DNA of 53,326 bases from Arthrobacter sp. ov407 (GTDB taxonomy: Bacteria > Actinomycetota > Actinomycetes > Actinomycetales > Micrococcaceae). This document shows positions 1 to 7,976 of this stretch, in pieces (position 1 is the first letter of the stretch; every line of letters starts with the position of its first letter). The stretch lies in contig NZ_FNGD01000008.1 in NCBI RefSeq assembly GCF_900102895.1, positions 194,303 through 247,628 of the forward strand. Direction: 5' to 3'. A model generated the notes under the pieces. The model was not told where the DNA came from. It was given only the letters and a program-made list of their open reading frames with translations, and did not search any database. A program made the position numbers and the translations under genes.

Positions 1-2
1 CG

Positions 3-497
3 CACCAGCCGGGCGATGGTAACGGCAACGGCGACGGGTCGCACCAGCCGGGCGACGGCAATGGTAACGGCGACGGGGACCACCATGGCGACGGGGACCA
101 CCATGGCGACGGGGACCACCATGGCGATGGGGACCACAACGGCGATGGGGACCACCATGGCGATGGGGACCACCATGGCGATGGGGATCACCATGGCGAC
201 GAGGGTGACTGCGAGGAGTCGGAAGAGACTCCGGTGGAGGAGTCCGTAACTCCGCCGGCTGTGAAGCCCGAGAAGCCAGTGACGCCCGTGACGCCCGTGA
301 CGCCGCCGACCAGCGCCGCTCCGGGAGCGGCGGCTCCGGCGGTGTCCAACGTTGGTTTCAACGTCCAGACGGCGGTCGCCAGCACTCCGGGTGCCGGAAT
401 TCCGCTGTGGCTCTCCGTGCTGACCGGACTCCTGACGGCAGGGGCCGCGACGGCTCTCCTGCGGGGCATGGTCCGGAGCGGTAAGGCCAACAGCTAG
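3..497 (+). CDS. C-terminal part of an Asp/His-repeat surface protein (5' end outside window)
   Basis: The reading frame is open from the first bases of the window and ends at a TAG at 495-497, so only the last 164 codons are seen. The visible part starts with Gly/Asp/Asn-rich sequence (HQPGDGNGNGDGS, repeated in part), runs into seven GDGDHH-type units, then an acidic stretch (CEESEETPVEE) and a Pro/Thr/Val stalk (PVTPVTPVTPP). A conserved-looking patch (GFNVQTA) follows, then one hydrophobic segment of about 17 residues and a basic tail (RGMVRSGKANS). The stalk, hydrophobic segment and basic tail match the layout of a cell-wall sorting region, but there is no clear LPXTG; VASTPGAG lies where the motif would be. 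The next gene downstream is a sortase, which suggests that enzyme and substrate are paired. The Asp/His repeats could bind divalent metal. The function is not known to me. Confidence 0.7.
   Translation, partial: HQPGDGNGNGDGSHQPGDGNGNGDGDHHGDGDHHGDGDHHGDGDHNGDGDHHGDGDHHGDGDHHGDEGDCEESEETPVEESVTPPAVKPEKPVTPVTPVTPPTSAAPGAAAPAVSNVGFNVQTAVASTPGAGIPLWLSVLTGLLTAGAATALLRGMVRSGKANS
69..194 (+). repeat. Seven tandem 18-bp units encoding GDGDHH
   Basis: Seven head-to-tail 18-base units (69, 87, 105, 123, 141, 159, 177) each encode Gly-Asp-Gly-Asp-His-His. The fourth has Asn for the last His and the seventh changes GAC to GAT. The units differ mainly at GAC/GAT third positions. Such arrays change length by slippage without breaking frame, because the unit is a multiple of three. 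Confidence 0.9.
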
Positions 498-577
498 GGA
501 AGATGCGGGCCGGTTGCCATTGTGCAGCCGGCCCGCACAGCTATTGCCCTCGGGCAAGTACTTCACCAGGAGCTCTC

Positions 578-1345
578 ATGGCCCTTCGCCGCAAAGCCGA
601 TGATTCCGTCGAGGCAGCACCGCGTGGACTGCTGCTGCTTGGCCGGGACAGAATACTGCTGGTGGTCTGCATTGTTGGGCTGCTGGCGGCGTGGCTCGTC
701 TACGCAGCTTTCGGCGTCAATGCCGGCGGGGGCGGCGCCGCCGGGCCCGCAACAGGATCCCTTCCAACGGCTACGGCAGCAGCGCAAGGCCCGGCGAGTC
801 CGGTTCCGTCCGCCGGCCGCCCTTCCTCCACAACTTCACAGAAAGCAGCCCCCCAGGTGGCGGCGCGACGCACAGCCCCGCCGGTGGTGCAGGGCCCCGT
901 TGCCTCCGCTCCGCAGCGTATTTCCTATCCCGCAGCACAGATGGACGTCGTGATTCATCCTCTGCAACCGAGCCGCGGTGAGGCTGCAAGCCAGAGCATC
1001 GTGCCTCCCGAGACGATGGACGGATACTGGCTCACCCCCTTCGGCGTCCCAGGCGTCGGATCGACGAACACCACCTACGTCGTCGGCCATAGCTGGCAGG
1101 GCATCGATGCGCCCTTCAATCATCTGAGCACGAGGGCGACACCCGGGGACAAATTGACCGTGCAAACGGCTGCCGGGGCCATCGCCTACAAGGTGGACTC
1201 CGTGACCACCTACCTAAAGTCGACCTTGAAGGACAGCCCCATTTGGACCGTCGTCCCCAACAGATTGGTCCTGATTTCCTGCTACACCGGGGATCTCTGG
1301 GGAAAGAACGTGACCGTGGTCGCATCCCCGGTTGCGGCCGGCTGA
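578..1345 (+). CDS. Sortase, class E/F-like
   Basis: A 255-residue membrane-anchored cysteine transpeptidase. The start chosen is ATG 578, which follows AGGAG at 568-572. An in-frame start at 503 is also open but would add 25 residues with no membrane or domain features. The protein has a basic N-terminus, one membrane segment at about residues 26-46, a low-complexity Ala/Pro/Ser linker to about residue 110, then the sortase fold. His146 (in VVGHSW) and Cys210 (in LISCYT) are the expected catalytic pair. The position after the Cys where many actinobacterial sortases carry YRDN reads WGKN here, so the usual catalytic Arg appears to be Lys or is supplied from elsewhere. It lies 80 bases after the repetitive surface protein and probably acts on it; that link is inferred from position only. 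Confidence 0.8.
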   Translation: MALRRKADDSVEAAPRGLLLLGRDRILLVVCIVGLLAAWLVYAAFGVNAGGGGAAGPATGSLPTATAAAQGPASPVPSAGRPSSTTSQKAAPQVAARRTAPPVVQGPVASAPQRISYPAAQMDVVIHPLQPSRGEAASQSIVPPETMDGYWLTPFGVPGVGSTNTTYVVGHSWQGIDAPFNHLSTRATPGDKLTVQTAAGAIAYKVDSVTTYLKSTLKDSPIWTVVPNRLVLISCYTGDLWGKNVTVVASPVAAG

Positions 1346-1380
1346 GGATTCCACGCGGCCATTCCGGATATTGAGACAAT

Positions 1381-1411
1381 TTGACCAGCATGTGGATTCC
1401 TTGGCTACGCT
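1381..1411 (+). promoter_or_regulatory. leuB promoter, leaderless type
   Basis: TTGACC at 1381-1386 and TACGCT at 1406-1411 are separated by 19 bases. The -10 hexamer ends 6 bases before the ATG at 1418, so the transcript would start at or next to the start codon. There is no Shine-Dalgarno. Confidence 0.6.
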
Positions 1412-1417
1412 GAAAAC

Positions 1418-2467
1418 ATGAGCGCATCCATTGATCTGGCAGTCATCCCGGGCGACGGCATTGGTCCGGAGGTCACGGCCGAAGCCCTGAAGGTCCTTGA
1501 GAAGGCCGCGGCCGCCGAGGGGATCGTGCTCCTGCAGACCCACTACAAGCTGGGTGCGGAACACTGGCTCGAGACGGGGGAGACCCTGCCCGCGGCGACC
1601 CTCGCCGATCTTCGCACGCGCGACGCCATCTTGTTCGGCGCCGTCGGGGCGGCCCCCGGCGACACCCGGATCCCCTCCGGCATCATCGAGCGCGAGCTCC
1701 TGCTCAAGCTGCGTTTCAGCCTGGACCACTTCGTCAATCTGCGCCCCTCCCGCCTGTACGCCGGCGTCGGCAGCCCGCTCGCCAACCCCGGCGAGATCGA
1801 TTTCATCGTGGTCCGTGAGGGCACCGAAGGTCCCTACGTGGGCAACGGCGGCACGCTGCGCGCCGGCACCCCCCACGAGGTGGCCACCGAGGTCTCCCTG
1901 AACACGGCCCACGGCGTGGAGCGCGTGGTCCGCGATGCGTTCCGCCGGGCCAACGAACGCCCCCGCAAGAAACTCACGCTGGTGCACAAGCACAACGTCC
2001 TGGTCTTCGCCGGCCAGCTCTGGAAGCGCACGGTCGAGGCCGTGGCCCCCGAGTTCCCCGAGGTCACGCACGACTACCTCCACGTCGACGCCGCCACGAT
2101 CTTCATGGTCACCGATCCGGCCCGCTTCGACGTGATCGTCACCGACAACCTGTTCGGCGACATCATCACCGACCTCGCCGCAGCCGTGACCGGCGGAATC
2201 GGCCTCGCCGCCTCCGCCAACCTCAACATGGACCGCACCGCACCGTCCATGTTCGAACCGGTCCACGGGTCCGCCCCGGACATTGCCGGCCAGCAGAAGG
2301 CCGACCCCACCGCGGCCATCCTCTCCGCGGCGCTCCTGCTCGACCACCTCGGCTTCGCTGGCGCCGCCCGGAAGATCGAAGCAGCCGTGACGGCCGACGT
2401 CGAAGCCCGCGACGGCGCCTTCCGGACCACCAGCGCGGTCGGCGACGCCATCGCGGCGGCGCTGTAG
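1418..2467 (+). CDS. leuB: 3-isopropylmalate dehydrogenase
   Basis: A 349-residue NAD-dependent beta-decarboxylating dehydrogenase of leucine synthesis. It oxidises and decarboxylates (2R,3S)-3-isopropylmalate to 2-oxoisocaproate in the cytosol. Family motifs are intact: the N-terminal [17 protein letters not shown] (substrate-binding Arg), [11 protein letters not shown], the VTDNLFGDI metal-binding Asp region and [13 protein letters not shown] for NAD binding. The length fits the short actinobacterial LeuB type. Start ATG 1418 has no Shine-Dalgarno but has a -10 box 6 bases upstream. The next gene downstream is ilvE, which acts on the LeuB product. leuC and leuD lie about 9-11 kb away, so the leucine genes are split over two loci. 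Confidence 0.95.
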   Translation: MSASIDLAVIPGDGIGPEVTAEALKVLEKAAAAEGIVLLQTHYKLGAEHWLETGETLPAATLADLRTRDAILFGAVGAAPGDTRIPSGIIERELLLKLRFSLDHFVNLRPSRLYAGVGSPLANPGEIDFIVVREGTEGPYVGNGGTLRAGTPHEVATEVSLNTAHGVERVVRDAFRRANERPRKKLTLVHKHNVLVFAGQLWKRTVEAVAPEFPEVTHDYLHVDAATIFMVTDPARFDVIVTDNLFGDIITDLAAAVTGGIGLAASANLNMDRTAPSMFEPVHGSAPDIAGQQKADPTAAILSAALLLDHLGFAGAARKIEAAVTADVEARDGAFRTTSAVGDAIAAAL

Positions 2468-2619
2468 GTCCTGGCTGCATTCCTGGACTGTAGGGCGCCC
2501 CGAGGGGACCGCAAAACCCCGCTGCCAACGGGCGTAAGCTTGTTTCGAATCACCAATATGCTGCCGTGGTCCGAGGGTGAACCACGTTCCCACACCAGGC
2601 AGCCGATCGTGGAGGAACC

Positions 2620-3732
2620 ATGACTCAGACTGCCCATGGCGTCGAATTCACCCAGCACCTGTCGGAGACCCCGAAGTCTGCTGAAGAGCGTGCAGCCATC
2701 CTGGCGAACCCGGGGTTCGGCGACTATTTCACCGACCACACCGCGATTGTCGACTACAGCGTCGACGCCGCAGGCAATGGCGGCTGGCACGACGCTCGGG
2801 TTGAGCCCTACGGCCCGATTTCCCTGGACCCGTCCGCCGCGGTGCTGCACTACGGCCAGGAAATCTTCGAGGGCCTCAAGGCCTACCGCCACGCCGACGG
2901 CTCGATCTGGACGTTCCGGGCCGAGGCCAATGCCGCCCGACTGAACAAGTCCGCGCGGCGCCTGGCCCTGCCCGAACTCCCGGAAGAGTACTTCCTCGGC
3001 GCCATCCGTGAGCTCGTCGCGGCGGACAAGGGCTGGGTGCCCTCCGGCGACGGCGAAGCCCTGTACCTGCGGCCCTTCATGATCGCCACCGAGGCGTTCC
3101 TGGGCGTGCGGGCAGCGCGCGAGGTCTCCTTCCGCGTGATCGCCTCCCCGGCCGGCAACTACTTCGGCGGCGAACTCAAGCCCGTCTCCATCTGGATCTC
3201 GCGTGAATACGCCCGTGCCGGCCGTGGCGGAACAGGCGCCGCCAAGTGCGGCGGCAACTACGCCGCCTCCCTGATCGCCCAGCAGGAGGCCGAGGCGCAC
3301 GGCTGCAAGCAGGTCCTGTTCCTGGACCAGTTCAACGACAACGCCGTCGAGGAACTCGGCGGCATGAACGTCTTCTTCGTCATGAAGGACGGCTCGCTGG
3401 TCACCCCCGCATTGTCCGGAACCATCCTGGAGGGGATCACCAGGATGTCCGTGATCCAGGTGGCGCGGGACATGGGCCGGGAAGTCACCGAGCGCAAGAT
3501 CACCCTGGATGAGTGGCGTGAAGGCGTTGCCTCCGGGGAAATTGCCGAGGTCTTCGCCTGCGGCACCGCAGCGGTCATCACCCCCATCGGCGTGCTCAAG
3601 GACGCCACCGAGTTCATCGGCTCCGAAGACGCCACGGCGGGGGAGACCACCCTGGCCATCCGCGCCCAGCTGCTCGGGATCCAGACCGGCACCGTGGAGG
3701 ACACCCACGGCTGGCTGACCCGCCTCGCCTAA
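2620..3732 (+). CDS. ilvE: Branched-chain amino-acid aminotransferase
   Basis: A 370-residue fold-type IV PLP enzyme that transfers the amino group from glutamate to 2-oxoisocaproate, 2-oxoisovalerate and 3-methyl-2-oxovalerate, the last step of Leu, Val and Ile synthesis. Recognisable parts are [13 protein letters not shown] near the N-terminus, the PLP Lys209 in [21 protein letters not shown] and the C-terminal [13 protein letters not shown] phosphate-binding loop. Start ATG 2620 follows GGAGG at 2611-2615. The gap of 152 bases after leuB contains TATGCT at 2557-2562 with no good -35 at standard spacing, so ilvE may have its own weak promoter. A hairpin follows the stop codon. Confidence 0.95.
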   Translation: MTQTAHGVEFTQHLSETPKSAEERAAILANPGFGDYFTDHTAIVDYSVDAAGNGGWHDARVEPYGPISLDPSAAVLHYGQEIFEGLKAYRHADGSIWTFRAEANAARLNKSARRLALPELPEEYFLGAIRELVAADKGWVPSGDGEALYLRPFMIATEAFLGVRAAREVSFRVIASPAGNYFGGELKPVSIWISREYARAGRGGTGAAKCGGNYAASLIAQQEAEAHGCKQVLFLDQFNDNAVEELGGMNVFFVMKDGSLVTPALSGTILEGITRMSVIQVARDMGREVTERKITLDEWREGVASGEIAEVFACGTAAVITPIGVLKDATEFIGSEDATAGETTLAIRAQLLGIQTGTVEDTHGWLTRLA

Positions 3733-3766
3733 CACCCAAGATATACAGCGCCGGAACTTCCGGTAC

Positions 3767-3802
3767 GACGGCGGTCCCCACCTTCCGGTGGGGGCCGCCG
3801 TC
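3767..3802 (+). terminator. Hairpin after ilvE
   Basis: A 16-bp stem with one T-G wobble (left arm 3767-3782, loop TTCC, right arm 3787-3802). No T-run follows, so it is either a weak intrinsic terminator or the actinobacterial I-shaped kind. Confidence 0.55.
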
Positions 3803-3878
3803 GGCGTCTGCAGCCCATGTTTCGGGGCTGGATCCTTCCGTTCAGCGCAAGGACGGGGTTCGGTGCAAGGATGGGACC

Positions 3879-4664
3879 GTGACCACCGAGAGATCCCGCG
3901 ACTTTGTCCGCAGCAGCGAGCTGACCCGGTTCCGCCTTGCGCCGAATCCGGGCCCCATGAGCCTGGACGGAACCAACTCCTATCTCATTGCCGCCCCGGG
4001 GGCCGCGTGCAGGGTCACCGTCGACCCCGGGCCCCTCGACGAGCCGCATCTGCAGGCGCTGGCCGGCGACGGGCCGGTCGAACTCATCCTGATCACGCAC
4101 CGGCACGCGGACCACACCGCGGCCGCGGCGAGGTTTGCGGAGCTTACGGGCGCACCTGTCCGGGCCGCGGATCCCGCCCACTGCCATGGCGCACCCCCGC
4201 TGCAGGACGGTGAAACGATCCGGGCCGCCGGAACGGACATCAGGGTGCTGGCGACGCCGGGCCACACCGCGGATTCGCTGTGCTTCCACCTGCCGCAGGA
4301 CGGCCCGCACGGCTCGGTGCTGACCGGGGACACGATTCTGGGCTCCGGAACCACCGTGCTGGACTATCCCGACGGCACCCTCCGCGACTACCTCGAATCG
4401 CTGGACCGGCTGGAGCGCCTCGGGCCAGCCACTGTGCTGCCGGCCCACGGCCCGGTGCTGCCGGCACTGGACGCCGTCGCCCGCGCCTACCGGGATCACC
4501 GGCAGGGCAGGCTCGAGCAGGTCCGGGCCGCACTCGCGGCACTGGGTGACGACGCAGGCGTCGGCGCCGTAACGGACACCGTGTACGCCGACGTCGATCC
4601 CTCCGTCCGCCGCGCCGCGGAGCTCTCCGTCGCGGCGCAGCTGGACTACCTGCGCAAAGCTTGA
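3879..4664 (+). CDS. Metallo-beta-lactamase-fold hydrolase
   Basis: A 261-residue protein of the MBL superfamily, in the subgroup related to LACTB2-like nucleases and glyoxalase-II-like hydrolases. Metal ligands are visible: THRHADH (His74, His76, Asp78, His79), TPGHT, the bridging Asp in LTGDTILG and the C-terminal His in PAHGP. GTG 3879 is preceded by AAGGA at 3867-3871. A C-terminal helical extension (about residues 200-261) resembles the winged-helix-like tail of LACTB2 relatives. The substrate cannot be read from the sequence; a phosphodiester or thioester is possible. It stands between ilvE and an FAH-family gene and has no obvious functional partner. Confidence 0.85.
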   Translation: MTTERSRDFVRSSELTRFRLAPNPGPMSLDGTNSYLIAAPGAACRVTVDPGPLDEPHLQALAGDGPVELILITHRHADHTAAAARFAELTGAPVRAADPAHCHGAPPLQDGETIRAAGTDIRVLATPGHTADSLCFHLPQDGPHGSVLTGDTILGSGTTVLDYPDGTLRDYLESLDRLERLGPATVLPAHGPVLPALDAVARAYRDHRQGRLEQVRAALAALGDDAGVGAVTDTVYADVDPSVRRAAELSVAAQLDYLRKA

Positions 4665-4727
4665 CCACTTGAACAGCGGGCACCCCTGAACTGGCAGGCT
4701 GAAGACGGGCTCCGGCCGACGGGACGG

Positions 4728-4733
4728 TAGGCT
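4728..4733 (+). promoter_or_regulatory. -10 hexamer of the FAH-family gene (leaderless)
   Basis: TAGGCT ends 7 bases before ATG 4741. AGGA in the gap is too close to act as a conventional ribosome-binding site. Confidence 0.5.
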
Positions 4734-4740
4734 AGGAACC

Positions 4741-5517
4741 ATGCGTATCGCCCGGTTTGTAGTCGATTCTGATCCCCTCTACGGCATCGTGGAAGGTGAG
4801 CCCGGCAGTGAGGAAGTCACTGTCATCAAGGGCGATCCGTTCTTCCACGGCGTGGAACGAACCCCCATGAAGCACAAGCTGGAGGACGTCCGCCTGCTGG
4901 CGCCGATCATCCCGCGCAGCAAGGTCATCGGCGTCGGCCGCAACTTTGCGGAGCACGCCCGGGAACTGGGCAACGAGGTCCCGGCCCAGCCTCTGCTGTT
5001 CCTCAAGCCCAACACCTCCGTAATCGGGCCCAACGATCCCATTGTCCTGCCGGAGTTCTCCGAGGACGTCTCCTTCGAAGCCGAGCTGTGCGTCGTGATC
5101 GGCCGGATCTGCAAGGACGTGCCCGAAAACCGGGTGGACGACGTGATCTTCGGCTACACCTGCGGCAACGACCTCACCGCCCGCGACGTCCAGAAGACGG
5201 ACCTGCAGTGGGCCCGAGCCAAGGGCTTCGACACCTCTGCCCCGCTCGGGCCGTGGATCGAGACCGAGCTCGACACCGAGGACCTGCAGATCCAGGGCCG
5301 GCTCAATGGCGAACTGCGCCAGGACGGCAGCACGAACCAGATGATCCGCGGCGTCCGGGAGCTCGTCTCCATCGTCTCGCAGGCCTTTACCCTGCTGCCC
5401 GGCGACGTCATCATGACCGGTACCCCGGCCGGCGTCGGCTCGGTGCAGGCCGGCGACCGCTATGAGGTCGAAATCGAGGGCATCGGTCGCCTCTCCAACC
5501 CGGTGGTCCGCCGCTAG
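4741..5517 (+). CDS. Fumarylacetoacetate hydrolase family protein
   Basis: A 258-residue FAH-superfamily enzyme. Members hydrolyse C-C bonds or act on 2-oxo acids (fumarylpyruvate or acylpyruvate hydrolase, oxaloacetate decarboxylase, 5-carboxymethyl-2-hydroxymuconate isomerase). The diagnostic core is present: GVGRNFAEHARELG, LFLKPNTSVIGPNDPI, the metal-binding SFEAELCVVIG (E-x-E) and FGYTCGNDLTARD, then the C-terminal DVIMTGTPAGVG loop. The first 60-70 residues form the small N-terminal domain of the FAHD1-like group. The neighbours are not catabolic genes, so a housekeeping clearing role (acylpyruvase or oxaloacetate decarboxylase) is more likely than a place in aromatic degradation. It is transcribed alone and ends at a perfect palindrome. 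Confidence 0.88.
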   Translation: MRIARFVVDSDPLYGIVEGEPGSEEVTVIKGDPFFHGVERTPMKHKLEDVRLLAPIIPRSKVIGVGRNFAEHARELGNEVPAQPLLFLKPNTSVIGPNDPIVLPEFSEDVSFEAELCVVIGRICKDVPENRVDDVIFGYTCGNDLTARDVQKTDLQWARAKGFDTSAPLGPWIETELDTEDLQIQGRLNGELRQDGSTNQMIRGVRELVSIVSQAFTLLPGDVIMTGTPAGVGSVQAGDRYEVEIEGIGRLSNPVVRR

Positions 5518-5550
5518 AACGTTCCGCTAGAAGCAGCCGCGCCGATTTCG

Positions 5551-5590
5551 GACAGCCGCACCGTGGATCCACGGTGCGGCTGTCCCTTTT
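5551..5590 (+). terminator. Perfect 34-base palindrome plus T-run
   Basis: Bases 5551-5584 form a perfect palindrome (17 + 17, no spacer, centred on GGATCC) followed by CCTTTT. It lies 33 bases after the FAH-family stop codon and should terminate that gene before gltX. Confidence 0.8.
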
Positions 5591-5646
5591 CGTAGCGGAA
5601 TTCCGGGCGAGTAGCGATGGTGGAGGTTGGTAATGTTGGTACCACT

Positions 5647-7182
5647 ATGACTACTGCTTCCGCGTCCGACGCCGTTTCCAGCTCCGCCCTTGCTGCCTCC
5701 ACCGGTGAAGTCACCGCTGACACCCCGGTCCGTGTCCGGTTCTGCCCGTCGCCCACGGGCACCCCGCACGTCGGCCTGATCCGCACCGCCCTGTTCAACT
5801 GGGCCCACGCCCGGCACACCAAGGGCACCTTTGTGTTCCGGATCGAGGACACGGACGCGGCCCGCGACTCGGAGGAGAGCTACCAGCAGCTGCTTGAGGC
5901 CCTCAAATGGCTCGGCATCACCTGGGAAGAAGGCGTGGAAGTCGGCGGCCCGCACGAGCCCTACCGCCAGTCGCAGCGGCTGGACCTCTACAAGGACGTC
6001 GTGGCCAAGCTGATCGACGCCGGCTACGCCTACGAGTGCTACTCCTCGCCGGACGAAGTCGAGGCCCGCCACCGGGCAGCCGGCCGTGACCCCAAGCTGG
6101 GCTACGACAACTTCGACCGCGAGCTCTCCGAGGAACAGCTCGCCGCGTTCAAGGCCGAGGGCCGCCAGCCCGTCCTGCGCGTCCGGATGCCGGACGAGGA
6201 CGTCACCTTTACTGACATGGTCCGCGGCGAGATCACCTTCAAGGCCGGCAGCATCCCGGACTACGTCATTGTCCGCGCCGACGGATCCCCGCTCTACACC
6301 CTGGTCAACCCGGTGGACGACGCCCTCATGGGGATCACCCACGTGCTCCGCGGCGAGGACCTGCTCTCCTCCACGCCCCGCCAGGTGGTGCTGATCCAGG
6401 CGCTGATGGACATCGGCGTCGCCAGCTACATGCCGGTCTTCGGCCACCTGCCGTACGTCATGGGCGAGGGCAACAAGAAGCTCTCCAAGCGCGACCCCCA
6501 GTCCAACCTGTTCCTGCTCCGGGACCGCGGCTTCATTCCCGAAGGCCTGCTCAACTACCTGTCCCTGCTCGGCTGGAGCCTCTCCGCCGACGAGGACATC
6601 TTCACCGTGGAGCAGCTGATCGAGCACTTCGACGTCAACGATGTGCTGGCCAACCCCGCCCGCTTCGACATCAAGAAGGCCGAAGCGATCAACGGCACCC
6701 ACATCCGCATGCTAGGCGCTGAGGACTTCCGCGGCCGCCTGGTGCCCTACCTGCAGGCCGCCGGCCTGGTCGGGGAGAGCCTCACGGCCCGCGAGGAAGA
6801 GATCCTGGCCGAGGCCGCCCCGCTGGTCCAGGAGCGCATCGCGCTTCTGGGCGAGGCCCCCGAAATGCTCGCGTTCCTGTTCAAGGCCGACGACGCGATC
6901 GACGTCGCCGACGACGCCCGCAAGGGCCTGCCGGAGAACCTCACCGAAGTGCTCGACGCCGCCCTGTCCGCTCTGGAGCCCGTCGCTGACTGGACCGCCG
7001 AGAACATCCAGGCTGCCCTGAAGGAGGCCCTCGTGGAAGGCCTCGGCGTCAAGCCGCGCCTGGCCTTCGGCCCGGTCCGCACGGCCGTCTCGGGCCGGCG
7101 GATCTCCCCGCCGCTGTTCGAATCCATGGTCATCCTGGGCAAGGATTCATCCCTGGCCCGCCTCCGCGCCTTCCGCGGCTGA
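5647..7182 (+). CDS. gltX: Glutamyl-tRNA synthetase
   Basis: Class I aminoacyl-tRNA synthetase that charges tRNA-Glu (and probably tRNA-Gln, through the Gat pathway). The start chosen is ATG 5647 (511 residues). ATG 5617 in the same frame would add ten residues. The catalytic domain has the HIGH-type motif within [12 protein letters not shown] and the KMSKS-type motif KKLSKRD; between them are YECYSSPDE and [14 protein letters not shown]. The C-terminal third is the helical anticodon-binding region. TAATGT at 5631-5636 ends 10 bases before the ATG, so the leader would be absent or very short. The tRNA-Glu(CTC) and tRNA-Gln(CTG) genes are 2.5 kb downstream. Confidence 0.95.
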   Translation: MTTASASDAVSSSALAASTGEVTADTPVRVRFCPSPTGTPHVGLIRTALFNWAHARHTKGTFVFRIEDTDAARDSEESYQQLLEALKWLGITWEEGVEVGGPHEPYRQSQRLDLYKDVVAKLIDAGYAYECYSSPDEVEARHRAAGRDPKLGYDNFDRELSEEQLAAFKAEGRQPVLRVRMPDEDVTFTDMVRGEITFKAGSIPDYVIVRADGSPLYTLVNPVDDALMGITHVLRGEDLLSSTPRQVVLIQALMDIGVASYMPVFGHLPYVMGEGNKKLSKRDPQSNLFLLRDRGFIPEGLLNYLSLLGWSLSADEDIFTVEQLIEHFDVNDVLANPARFDIKKAEAINGTHIRMLGAEDFRGRLVPYLQAAGLVGESLTAREEEILAEAAPLVQERIALLGEAPEMLAFLFKADDAIDVADDARKGLPENLTEVLDAALSALEPVADWTAENIQAALKEALVEGLGVKPRLAFGPVRTAVSGRRISPPLFESMVILGKDSSLARLRAFRG

Positions 7183-7183
7183 C

Positions 7184-7897
7184 ATGCTGGCCGCGGGCCT
7201 GGGCGGCGGCGCTGTCCATGGGGTTCTGTTCGATATCGACGACACCCTGGTGGACCTCGAATTCGCCATGACGGCCGCCCTCCGCGACGTCAGCGAGCAC
7301 CTCCTGCCCGGCCTGGACGAGGCCGGGTGGGAGAGGTTCGGGCGGATCTTCACCCGGGAGACCACCCACTTCTACGACCGCTACCTGGCCGGCGAGCTGA
7401 CGTTCAATGAGCAGCGGCTGCTCCGCGGCCGGGCGGCGCTGGGGTATTTCGGCGTCGAGCTTGCGGACGGCGAACAGGCCCACCACTGGGTGAGCTCCTA
7501 CGCGAGCCGCCAACACGGCTACATCCGGGCGTTCGACGACGTCGGCCCGCTGCTGGACGCCCTTGACGCCGCGGGCATTCCCTACGGGGCCGTGAGCAAC
7601 AACGTCCACGACTACCAGCGCGTGAAGCTGGACGCGGCCGGGCTGGAACGGATTGCCGTCCTGGTGGGCACCGATACTGTCGGCGTCGCAAAACCGGACC
7701 CGGCCATCTACCTCGAGGGTGTCCGGCGCATCGGTACGGGCCCCGGCCAAACGCTGTACGTCGGGGACAACCGGCTCCTCGACGCGGAAGGCTCGACGGC
7801 GGCCGGCCTCCTCGGTGTCTGGCTGAACCGCGGCGGGGAGCGCGCGCCGGGCTTCGCCGGGCGCGAGGTCGGCTCCCTGCTGGAGCTGCTGGCCTGA
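7184..7897 (+). CDS. HAD-superfamily hydrolase
   Basis: A 237-residue haloacid-dehalogenase-type phosphatase. Motif I is LFDIDDTLVD with the nucleophile and general-acid Asp pair. Motif II is the Ser of GAVSNN. Motif III is the Lys of VGVAKPDPAIY. Motif IV is YVGDN. The cap is an alpha-helical C1 type between motifs I and II. ATG 7184 lies one base after the gltX stop codon, so the two genes are co-transcribed and probably translationally coupled. The substrate is unknown; a small phosphometabolite is typical. A bidirectional hairpin ends the unit. Confidence 0.88.
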   Translation: MLAAGLGGGAVHGVLFDIDDTLVDLEFAMTAALRDVSEHLLPGLDEAGWERFGRIFTRETTHFYDRYLAGELTFNEQRLLRGRAALGYFGVELADGEQAHHWVSSYASRQHGYIRAFDDVGPLLDALDAAGIPYGAVSNNVHDYQRVKLDAAGLERIAVLVGTDTVGVAKPDPAIYLEGVRRIGTGPGQTLYVGDNRLLDAEGSTAAGLLGVWLNRGGERAPGFAGREVGSLLELLA

Positions 7898-7924
7898 CCC
7901 CGGCGACACCGGAGGCACGAACAA

Positions 7925-7965
7925 AACGGCCCCGCCGGAGGATCCATTCCTCCGGCGGGGCCGTT
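7925..7965. terminator. Bidirectional terminator between convergent genes
   Basis: A perfect 18-bp stem (7925-7942 with 7948-7965) with loop TCCAT lies between the HAD gene (plus) and the heptad-repeat membrane protein (minus). An A-run just before it gives the minus-strand transcript a U-tract. Confidence 0.85.
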
Positions 7966-7976
7966 CGCTTGGCGGA

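Noticed and set aside
16..249. Plus-strand frame with MATGTT repeats at the window start
   Set aside because: It is the same DNA repeat read in the wrong frame; the frame starting at base 3 continues into the stalk and membrane tail and is the real one.
2074..3735. Minus-strand open frame opposite ilvE
   Set aside because: Antisense shadow of ilvE and the end of leuB; Gly/Val/Ala composition only.
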